A stretch of 64,000 bases of DNA, taken from NCBI RefSeq assembly GCF_963678635.1, contig NC_087064.1, forward strand, positions 41,197,165 through 41,261,164, read 5' to 3'. Both the position numbers and the translations under genes were made by a program. The notes under the pieces were generated by a model. That model was not told the origin of the DNA. It did no database searches and saw nothing but the letters and a program-made list of their open reading frames with translations. Origin of the DNA: Symsagittifera roscoffensis (Eukaryota; Xenacoelomorpha; Acoela; Convolutidae). Below are positions 34,376-44,354 of the stretch, piece after piece (within the stretch, counting starts at the first letter, position 1; every line of letters begins with the position of its first letter).

Positions 34376-36786
34376 ATGTAATAGCAACACTCTATTCAAA
34401 AGCCCGAGCAACAACAGTTACAGGCTATAAATTCACAGCAACATTTTCCGAAAAGAAAGTACATTGTTCACAAGTCTCGAACGGAAACAAAAACCGACTT
34501 GACCATGAATCATTCTATCAAAGTAATATAGAACGTCTTTTACATCTCAATCCCGACGATTGTAAAAATGAATTACTTAGACTAAACATCACACGAAATA
34601 AAAACTCCCAAAGAAAGTTAGTTAATTTTCAAGTTTTTCCAGACTCTGTACATCAATCACAACTTGAAAGACACCAAGGACATATAAAACTAGACGAAAA
34701 ATACCCGTATAACGGCGCACACGGACGATTAACCTATGACCTACACGATAAACATTGGATACCACACATTGGTATAAATGACCCATCAAACTGCAAAGCA
34801 GACACAAAAAATAAAGGATACCAAGAAATAATGTTTTTCGATTGGAAAATACAACTCGAAAAAATACAACTAACACGAGATTTATCAGATAATACAATGA
34901 TCTATCAAGGAATCCGATTACCTTGTAAAAATGATCAAGGTTATTGCGACCCTACAACGAGAACACAAGCAACAATTGTTTGGTTCCCCGAAGATACATG
35001 TACAACATTTCAAGTAGCAAAAATACACGCTCGTGTGATAAAATTTCACGAAAAATATTTTATACAATCAATTCCATATGAACAAGTCCATCCATCACGA
35101 AAACTAAGTTCTAATTTTAGAAACATAGACAATATAGAAAATAAATTGACACGTTTTCAAATATATCAAGAAACAGAACTTGCATGTAAATACAGGAATC
35201 CACTTCACAGAACACAATACTCTGAAATATTAGTTGAATACGAAAAAGGATTCGACATGACCACTGGAAAGGTAAAAATCGACCCATATGCCACAGGTCA
35301 TCCTCTAAACGAAGGAACATCCTATATACCAGTTAATTTTGAAAAAAGCAACGGACAACCTGGTGGACATCTAAAACCCCATGACACCAGAAGCACACGC
35401 TTACAAGAATTATCACTAATGAATACTACATATTTCGGTAATATCCACTATGATATTCATTTAGATATGAAACTAGATTATACAATTAGCCGAATTTTTC
35501 AAGAAATGTCACTCTCCGAATTAGAAACACTACACCAACTATGCGAATTAGAACGAACACAAATATTACAATCACTTGCACTAGCAGTATTAAAAATACC
35601 CTATGCAGGATACTTATTATCTGGAAATAGATCAAATTTTTTAGACTATGAAGGAAACATCTTATGGTTTTATACTTGTACTAAAAAAGTATCACCACTA
35701 TACGTTTTTGAAGATAAACGATGTTATAAAAGAATCCCTATCTTTTATAAGAATAAAGTACATTTCGTGGATACACTTTCACGAAGAACCTATTTCTGGG
35801 ATACCGCAGTCCCATGTGGATCAGAAAACAGCCACAATGTAGTACAACTAAACCCTGATGAAAATAAATATTATCTTCTCACTCCATATCCCACATTAAT
35901 GCAATCACTCAAAAAATTTTCACCAGAAAGCATTCGCGCTATTGCTCGAAACCCAAATATAGACTTACAATCAATAGGAATCTATTCAAAATCAGATATT
36001 CAACATCACATTAGAACACAACAATTCCAAGAATTATTAACACAAATGGACACTATACAAAGACAATCAATAGACCAAAACTTACGCAAACTTGCAGAAA
36101 CCGCAGGATTTGCCGATATCTACACGCAAGACTATAGCGGATATTTTAAAGACATTAAAGATTACATATATCTAAACGGTGAAAAATACCGTCCCCAAGA
36201 TATATCACCAATTAACATTTTTAGCTTTGTTACACTCAAAAATGAGATCCTCGATTTTCTAGGATGGCCCTACTACATCTTAGAAAAATTGACTATTTTA
36301 TACGCAATGTTTAACTTTATTGGATTTCTTTTCTCACTTTTAAAAGGAATCTACAACACGTGTGCTATACACACACAAGTAAACAGACAAGCAAGCGTAG
36401 CACGCATACTCTTTGCAGGATTTTTTGGAATCTTTTCTACATCTATAAACAAAATTCTTTTAGACGCACAAATAAAAGAATATAACACAAAAATAGCAAC
36501 ACGACAAAATACATACGACGAAGAACATAACAATGTAGACATAACGCCAACGGCACCACAATTACCACCCCTACCAAATGACCATCCACTATCCCTAGTC
36601 CCACGAAATTTTCGAAATTTAGCCATCACACATAATCCAAATTTTCGACTCAATACATCACAAAGTCCCATCCAACATATAATGACACACCAGTCACAAG
36701 ATGATAATACTTATGAACAAATTATTGAACAACCCCATACCACCGCTTTTCAGTCTCAAAATAATCGTTTTTTTAGCCCACGATGA
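34376..36786 (+). pseudogene. GE env-like glycoprotein, main part
   Basis: Open from before 34376 to TGA at 36784-36786; the first ATG in this frame is 34831, but homology-like sequence and Cys residues (KVHCSQVS, DDCKNELL) start upstream, showing that one frameshift separates it from the signal-peptide ORF. Ectodomain features: several Cys pairs (LPCKNDQGYC, PEDTCTTF) and NxT/NxS sequons. Near the C-terminus a hydrophobic stretch (LTILYAMFNFIGFLFSLL, about 36290-36345) and a second one (ARILFAGFFGIF) are followed by a ~100-residue polar tail. The layout is that of a type I viral membrane glycoprotein. Role by analogy: cell entry or particle spread. The product as it stands is split. Confidence 0.65.
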
Positions 36787-38588
36787 GCCGCCAACTTGGA
36801 TCACTACACCGATCAAATTCCCACCCAACCAATCTTACCTCTCCAATCCCAATAATACCACTTTTTGCTTTTCCGCCACCCGACTTTTCACCTAGTAATG
36901 TAACATCAGGCATGAATTCCGACACTAATTCACACATCTCAGTTTTATATTTCATCTCACAACTCAATAACCCGAATATTGAAACCCCCGATGAATTTGC
37001 CGACTCAGAACCATCCCCATCCAATAATTTTCATAACTCTTCTAATTTTTCTCAACCCCCTGTTCAACCCATATTATCCAATAACCCTGACCCAATCACT
37101 CCCACACCCTCTTATGCTTCCCAAGTTACCCCAACCTACTCCTCATACCATTCTGACCAATCATCTCATTCTCCAGACACCCCCCGAATCTCCCCAGAGC
37201 TAGATAATTTTATTACCCTTCAACAACAACCCTACCACCTTAATACCCCAACCATAAACCAAATCTCCTCCACAATAAATTCATCCAACCCCCCTACCCC
37301 TACACCCTCTTCAAATTATACTGAATCATTAGCACCATCATCCACATCAACTGAATCTTCACTCAACACTAATAGAGCTTACCGCACTTTTAAAAGAAAG
37401 TTCCCCAACCATCCTTTCCCAGCAAAACCAGGAACAGCCCGTGAATACATCAACCACCCCAAGCATACTAACACAAAAGAATTTTTAGCCATCACCTTAC
37501 CCTCATTCCCACAATACACCTTAAACACCCCCCACGACACTAACGAAACACGCAACTTTGTAGATGAATACGTTTTAATGCCCACTCTCTCTTGGACCTC
37601 ATATTATCATTTTACTAACCCTCTTTGCTTACCTTTATCTAACACTCACATCGATATAGAGCGAAATACGGACATGCTATATCGACTCACTACACCACTA
37701 ACCGCTAGACAATTTACTTACGTTGGATATAAAAAATCACTAAAAACACACACTGCACCTAGAGCTAACGAATATACACTCGAATACTATGATCACAACA
37801 TCATCAGAGCTAACCAAGATCAATTCTTAGACGACGATCGCTTCGCTAATCCACAAATTACCGAGAAATTTTTCATCAAGACACCATATACATTCACACT
37901 AAACATCTTCGACCGAAAGTTTGATCACATTATTTCAGAAGCACTAACAGACACACAAGCATACGAAAGTTTTAAAGAACGCTTCCAAATATTTTCACTA
38001 ACCTTTCATTTCCTTGCACCACACGAAAGAGATTTACACTGCTCACACGATATTATGTTGCGCACTAAACAAACCCACACATATAGTTATTATCGCTTCA
38101 TCCAAAATCACTTTGACCTACACACACCCTCTAGACAACCACACCATCGTTTTCAATTCATTAATTCCAAATACACTTCACCATTTTTCCTAAATTTCAC
38201 ATATTGCATTAAAGATACTAACCTTCATGGTATTCTTCGCAATTATGATCCCATAACCCAAATGTACATCTTCTGTCCCATCACCAAGACCTTCAACGCC
38301 GAAGAATCCCGACCCTTCCTTATCCCGCACGAGTTTGTACAACCTATAGAAATCCCAATTTTAGAATTCATCCACAACACTAAATTTAATCACAAATTAT
38401 ATAACTTAATCCAAAACACACCTTATGAGTTTGCAGTAGGCACTGAAGAACTAACCACTATTAAGGCACTTCAATTGCTTTGGCCACTGCTTCAGACTAA
38501 AAATATCATCCGCATTCTAGCTAAACTACTAACAACTTCAGAACTAATTCACGACATCTTCCCCCACGGTTTTTTCCCCGACGACTAA
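36783..38588 (+). CDS. GE ORF Z, 601-codon accessory protein of unknown function
   Basis: Starts at ATG 36783, overlapping the env TGA as ATGA. The first ~200 residues are Pro/Ser/Thr/Asn-rich and likely disordered (SSTINSSNPPTPTPSS). The rest looks globular, with aromatic-rich segments (FVDEYVLMPTLSWTSYYHF, FKERFQIFSLTFHFLAPHE, EFIHNTKFNHKLYNLI). No signal peptide, no transmembrane helix and no known motif. The frame is long and intact in DNA with changed composition (C-rich), which argues for coding constraint. Candidates include a second structural protein or a host-interaction factor; no function is assigned. Confidence 0.7.
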   Translation: MSRQLGSLHRSNSHPTNLTSPIPIIPLFAFPPPDFSPSNVTSGMNSDTNSHISVLYFISQLNNPNIETPDEFADSEPSPSNNFHNSSNFSQPPVQPILSNNPDPITPTPSYASQVTPTYSSYHSDQSSHSPDTPRISPELDNFITLQQQPYHLNTPTINQISSTINSSNPPTPTPSSNYTESLAPSSTSTESSLNTNRAYRTFKRKFPNHPFPAKPGTAREYINHPKHTNTKEFLAITLPSFPQYTLNTPHDTNETRNFVDEYVLMPTLSWTSYYHFTNPLCLPLSNTHIDIERNTDMLYRLTTPLTARQFTYVGYKKSLKTHTAPRANEYTLEYYDHNIIRANQDQFLDDDRFANPQITEKFFIKTPYTFTLNIFDRKFDHIISEALTDTQAYESFKERFQIFSLTFHFLAPHERDLHCSHDIMLRTKQTHTYSYYRFIQNHFDLHTPSRQPHHRFQFINSKYTSPFFLNFTYCIKDTNLHGILRNYDPITQMYIFCPITKTFNAEESRPFLIPHEFVQPIEIPILEFIHNTKFNHKLYNLIQNTPYEFAVGTEELTTIKALQLLWPLLQTKNIIRILAKLLTTSELIHDIFPHGFFPDD

Positions 38589-40200
38589 CAGGTAAGTATG
38601 AATTAAGTAAATATTACTAACTAATTACAGTATTAAAAACTCACCATTCTTTATTCATGTTTTCCTTAGATTTTTAGCTTTCATCCGACAATCACCTACA
38701 AAAACCACAAAAGAAACAATAAAAATCACAATTCTCATCAAACAATTTTAAAATTCTATTAATCTCTTACACTTATAAATTTCTAAATTTAATATCAATG
38801 CAGTAAATTCATCTATAATATTTTCCCCCAAAGCAATAAATCTAATTATGATGAAAATTTGTATCTTAATATTCCCCCATGACTAGCAGTAAATTTCTAA
38901 ATTCTATGTAGTAAATTAAATAAATGCAAATGCAGTACTAACCTTTTGATATTTTCATTCATTCGCACAGAAATTCTATCCACACTCGCACAGCTCGCCC
39001 ACGAAGAATTGTTTAAAATAATGAATTTCAGTTTCAAGTTTTCACACTCAACAACTCTAACATAAAATAACATGTTTCAAATTTTCCTTTAACCCGGTTG
39101 GAAAGGAATCATATACTAAACAAAACTAACCAACGCAGCTTACTAAATACCACAAATCATAGAATAACAGCATGACTTAGAAAAGGAAACCAACGGTACC
39201 CAAACCGGATTAACCCAGTTTAAAACTGGATAATTTATTCTTTTGAAGACTATTACAAAGTCTTAGAAAGAAATAATAAAACACAAAAAAGTCGAAAGAC
39301 AAACCCATACCACAAACAATTTGCTTTTTGGAAAAAGTACATAACCAACAAGACATAAGTAAGACCACAACAAACCCAACATAAAACGTTGTCACATAAC
39401 AGGACCCCTCACAAAAACCGCATGAAATCATACTCCCACTCCTGGCCTAACCCACCAGGAAGGACGTCCTGAGCATGCTCTATAGCCGGCCTAACCCACC
39501 GCGCTACATCCACGCTTTGTGACCACACCTCTATTTTTAATAAGAGCTACTCAAGGGTGAGTAACTCTTCAAAATAACCGAACTAAAATAAAAAGCTTTT
39601 GTGAAAACAACTAACTAAAATCATAATTAAAAAATATTAAACTAATAAATGTTTTATAAAATGTAAATTACATTATGCAATACATAGATCAGAATACAAC
39701 ACCAAGGACGAACATCTAAAGACAAAACGACCCCACTACACTCGAGAGAGAATGACCAACCACAATCGATATGCCACTCACAATCACAACTCAAAGGATT
39801 TAGAGTACGACTTGACTTCGCAGAAAAGGACTTCATTGAACTAGACCAATGACCACCTCGATGTTCAAGTATACGTACAGATCCGAGTAACCAGGCATCC
39901 CCTCCACGCACAATCTCCACGCCATTCCCAAACTAGATCAGACACAAAAGAAGTTCTCCACGCAGAACAGAAAAACCTGACATAGCCAACCATTCTGAAA
40001 TCAGATTTGAGTTTGTTGCAAAGACTTAGTCGTTGTCACTAGAAGACACAACGTCTTATGTCTCTAACTCCAGCTTCCTGGAACTTCTTTAATAAAAAGG
40101 AAACAGAAGAAATAAGATGTTCGCCAAACACCAACGTCCATCATCCATCCTTCGAATTGCAGAAGAACTATTCTAAAAAACTCTGTAAAACCCGGATGGG
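38589..40200 (+). other. GE copy 2 3' noncoding tail
   Basis: About 1.6 kb without long frames. It includes CCTGGCCTAACCCACCAGG (39441-39459, able to fold as a CCTGG/CCAGG hairpin), the palindrome AGGACGTCCT, and a second GCCGGCCTAACCCACC. From about 39460 to 40200 it is colinear with the tail retained in copy 1, suggesting cis-acting importance. The bases before the 3' LTR (CCCGGATGGG) are only weakly polypurine. Confidence 0.7.
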
Positions 40201-40610
40201 TGGAACCTGATCTAAACTACATATTATGATTGGATAAATTAAATGTTTTACCAATGTAAAGTATTTAATATTAACCAATCATGATCCATCTAACTAACAA
40301 CCCACTTATTTGTAAGTGCTGAAGTTACTTGTAATTTCAGCACCAGAGAGATTTGAATTTAACTTAGAAATTAGTTGGACTCTCCCGAGCACTTCAGCAG
40401 CCGCAATAAACCAGTATACCCTAGATCTATTGAGCCTAGCAGAGACTAGTTAAACAACCTGAGACTAGATAGTATAAGAGTAAGATTAGGATCGGTATTA
40501 GACTAAGAAGTTGCACGAATCTATCCGGCCGAAAATAAGATAGCGTGACGAGCAGACGGTGTACCCTATCCGAAATTACTCTATGAGTTAACCAACACGG
40601 TATTAACTCA
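40201..40610 (+). repeat. 3' LTR of GE copy 2
   Basis: 410 bp, starting TGGAACCTGA and ending TTAACTCA. The last 356 bp are identical to the 5' LTR by my reading. LTR starts and ends also match copy 1, whose internal LTR sequence is clearly diverged. Confidence 0.93.
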
Positions 40611-43600
40611 AGGGGGATAAGATTTGCTATTTAAATTGATCGGGATAGTACCATTCAGACATTTCACTCATTGATTAATTTGCTAGAGATTCTGTAAATA
40701 CTGGTAGTGAGAATTTCAACAATTTGATACTAATACAATAATGCCCGGTGGAACCTTGATTTTTCAAGGACTTCATAGCCTGAGGAACTTTCGGGGAATA
40801 AATAGGACTGAATAAAAAACTTTTTTTTGTGGCGGGAAAAATTCAATGAAATTTTTCCATTGTTATGTTTTCTGCGAGCTTGGAGCCAATTGTAGAAAAA
40901 CGGCGTTAAAAATGTTCACATCACAGATATTTGGATTAGTTTTTTGGTCACCAGAAAACAGCCTATAAGACTTAAAAGGTTAAAGAATCAGGGTTTGAAC
41001 CAATTTTATCATCGAAGAACTTTTGCTTGCCAGTTTGAAGTGTTCTGGTTACTTTATTTCTTTGAGTTTTGAACAATTGATGACTGTTTACGACAAATTG
41101 AGGATCCATTTTTTTAAAAAAGGTCATATCTTTTTTTTTCATATGTCGGTTAATCTAATTTTTATTTCGAGTTTTCATTTTTTCCAGCGGTGCAAACTTA
41201 CTTGTCAGTCTCATCATACTTTTTGTAAAAAATTCTAATTTCGTATCAACCTGATTTGTTGGAATAATGGGTAAAATGATCGGCTTTTAAATGAATAATT
41301 ATTTCAACAATTTTTTTCTTTCAAATTTCAGCCATTTTCTGTAAAAAAAATTCTTTTCTCAAACTTTAAGTTTCCGAAATATCTGTTTCAAATAAAAGTC
41401 CATAATGATCACTCATAGTTGATTGCAAAGTTTTAAACAAGAACTGAAGCAGTTGGATGAACAAAGATCAATGCAGGATTTTGTTCAGGTAAGTAACTTT
41501 TGTGTTGCTTGAATTTAGTGGATAAAGATGGGAGCAGTTTGACATTTGAAAAAATTTTCTGTTTTTTATTACATTTTGCCGTCTCCAAATTGAAATTACC
41601 GCAGATGACTGAATTTCCAAAAATTATTAAGTTTGGCCGAGAATATTTTATAAATGTTTAGTTTTTTTTTTGCTTTGGGCTCAGGTAACAACTACAGATT
41701 CAATTTCCATCTTTCCTTTTTTGATTTCAAAATTGAGACCTTTTTTATTTAAAAAGCGCATCCCCCACTTTTTCCTCTTAACACATTTCTTACGACAACC
41801 GGTTCATATCCATCGACTTATAGAATTCCAGTGGATCGTTTTCACTCAACCATGTTTCACAGAGAGGAAATACCGGTGGATTTACCTAAAATTTACTTAT
41901 TGTACAAACAACTGGTCATGATGGCTTCTAAGAGAACGTATGTTAAGAAAAAAAACATCCCTGTAAAAAGCCCACTTAATCCCTCTCGATTATCTTTCCC
42001 ATATCAAGTCACAAGTCACTGCAAAACAAACTAAAACTATTAGTAAAAGTTGAATTTACTGTTGAATTACACTCTGCTAAATGTGTAACTTCGAAACGTT
42101 CCTACGCTGGCTCCTTGACACTCGTCAAATTGTTGTCGCTAATATCTGCTACTTGTTCCAATGATCTTTTTGATCTTTCCTCAATCATTTTCGTGTTCTC
42201 AAAACAATTCGTTGCAGTTTCCGCGATTTTAGATGCCCTCGCCGAAAATTTTTTTGGTTTCTTCCATTCTTTTTAACGGCTATTTTTCCAAAATAGCAAT
42301 GTGCTCTGCATTTTTCATTGGTGGGGAATACACTGAACCTTAATTCAAAGATTGGCAGTTGGAATTGCATTTGATTTTTACTTATTCTTTGCGGAGATAG
42401 TTGTGAAGATCAGAAAAGCATTTGATATACGAAATTTAAAAAAGCTTGAAAGTCTCATCCGGGAGCTTCACCATTTTTTTAAAGTTCAAGCTATTTCTTT
42501 TTTATTCTACGAGGATCTTTATAATCGGGTGTGTTTCAGTTTTTTTTGTGTTTTTTCGCGCAAAACCAAAAACCAAAGAAAACAGTTTAAACAGAATGAA
42601 TGCTACATTATTTTAAAGTTTTTTGGGTTTTGATGACATGAACAATATTATCAAAAATTCCAAAAACAAATGACTCTGTTGAGAAAAAATGGTTTGAAAC
42701 TTTTGGGTCTTAGTGTAATTTTGAACAAGTAGAGCGGTTGAATAATGTTTGCTATATGAAAATGACTTTACTAGAAAGACTGGTTCTGTAAGCTTCCTTA
42801 AGCTCTTATCGGGCAATAAAAGGTTTTAAAAAAACTATTGTGCAAAAAATTGGAAAAAAAAACATTTAAGATTTTTTTTCGTTTATGGCTTTACATTCAT
42901 TTTTTGAAACTAACTATCGGCAATTATTTCTATTTCACTGAATTTTTAAGCGTTTCGATAGTTCTCTTGTCACACCACGCACTAAAATAACCTTAATGAG
43001 AAGAAAAAAGAAAAAAACATGTTTTGTTTGTTCATGAATGTGGTCGGAACATTCCGTGCTACTTGCGCAACAACCGGCTATCCTTGTTAATACTCTTCTC
43101 GAATTCAATACGACGCTTTTTGCTATCAAAACGAATCAGGATAACCAGTAGCTCTGCAAGTAACGCAGAATGCTTTGACCAGAGTATCGCTACATTTTTT
43201 CTGAAAAAAAATCAAATGTCATCAAAACATTTCAAATCTAGTTGGCCATTGGAACCAAAACAACCACAATTTGGACCGAATCTTTTTTTTATGCTTGATC
43301 AAGCATCTTTAAATTTCGAAGATAAAAAAATTGAAAAGGTAAATAGAGGTCGAGGCCCCAGTAAAATATTAGTATAAAAGGAAAAAATGACATTCAGCTT
43401 ATGTTTTTGCCTAAATCTATAGCATACATTCAAAACATTTCAAAATAATTGGGTTGAAAACCCCTAAATTTTCAATGAAGAAAAATTAAAACGGAAAAAA
43501 GTGCAGAACAGAAACTAGATGACTTGAAATAAAGAGTAGTTTTTTAAGGGGATACCTACGCAAAATTATGTTTATCGATTTTTTTTTTCAAATGAATCAT

Positions 43601-44354
43601 TTTGATAAAAGCGAACCAATTTGAAGTAAACTTTATTAAGCACGAAAAGAACTGAACGGTAATAAGCAATGCGCCGCTGATACGCAGCTTGATCATCCCC
43701 CAGGCTCGAATCAATCCAGTTTTACGTAAGTTAGTTTTTCCACCATGATTTTTGTTTGAAAAGTTCGGTTTTTTCTAACTATTTGCCGCCAAGTAACTTT
43801 GAAAGTATCGGTTTACGAAATGCATTTCACACTGAAGGGAAAAACTTATCAAAAATTGGACAAGTTTTGGCAAAGCGCGAGAATTTTTTTGGCCAACAGA
43901 GTGTTTCATGGAGAAAAAATGTTATCCTCTTCGCACTTGTTATCATTTTCGCACTTCGACCAATATTGATTTAAAATTCTTGCGTGCTGAATAACTCTAA
44001 ATGTATGACACTTCCTGCCCAGTTTTTTTTTCGACTTTCTCAAGAAATATTTTGTTGGTTCCAGCAACAGAAAAACTAAAACATTCGTCGTAAGTGAGTG
44101 ACTTATCCAGCAAACGCTTCATTATCTCAACACTAAGCTGATCACTGAAAAATCAAGCAATTCAAACAACTTTGTCTACATATGTGTAAATGTAGATTCT
44201 TTTTCCGGGAATCGTCTCCTCTAAGCACACTTTCACTCTACTTAACGGCCGCAGAGTTTCTACCCTTTATACCGTGTAATAGCGGGGGACACCAAGACAC
44301 GATATGATCCACAATCCCGATAGGGTTATGTTGGTGGTTAGACTAAATCGGCCG
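40611..44354. other. Intergenic DNA between GE copy 2 and G3
   Basis: AT-rich DNA with no well-supported gene. A plausible exon end with a strong donor is at 41435-41488. Frames at 41831-42034 and 42352-42633 have no recognised domain. A short relative of the 6299-6337 motif (AACGGCGTTAAAAATGTT) is near 40900. Confidence 0.45.
41435..41488 (+). CDS. Candidate host exon with coiled-coil-like peptide
   Basis: The sequence reads FKQELKQLDEQRSMQDFVQ and ends at CAG|GTAAGT (GT at 41489-41490), a near-perfect 5' splice site. The upstream acceptor is weak (TTGCAAAG). The peptide has a heptad-like Leu/Glu/Gln pattern. It could be an exon of a host gene running rightwards, but no partner exon was identified. 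Confidence 0.2.

Larger units (their letters stand above)
21932..40610 (+). mobile_element. GE copy 2: 18.7 kb Ty3/gypsy-type element with env-like and accessory ORFs
   Basis: A very large LTR retroelement. The LTRs (21932-22287, 5' truncated, and 40201-40610) read as identical over 356 bp. Inside, in order: primer-binding site, leader, ORF A, gag with CCHC knuckle, protease, RT, RNase H, integrase, two hydrophobic mini-ORFs, ATG-less ORF X, env-like glycoprotein, ORF Z and a structured tail. RT-RNase H before integrase places pol in the Ty3/gypsy group. The plus strand is strongly A-rich and G-poor through gag, pol and env. Four breaks interrupt the coding path. Size is well above the usual 5-10 kb of gypsy elements. 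Confidence 0.92.

Noticed and set aside
21900-40625. A target-site duplication for GE copy 2
   Set aside because: The left LTR end is truncated, so no duplicated flank can be compared with AGGGG after 40610.
42352-42633. A candidate host exon with a helical peptide
   Set aside because: No clear acceptor and donor pair and no recognised family; weaker than the 41435-41488 candidate.
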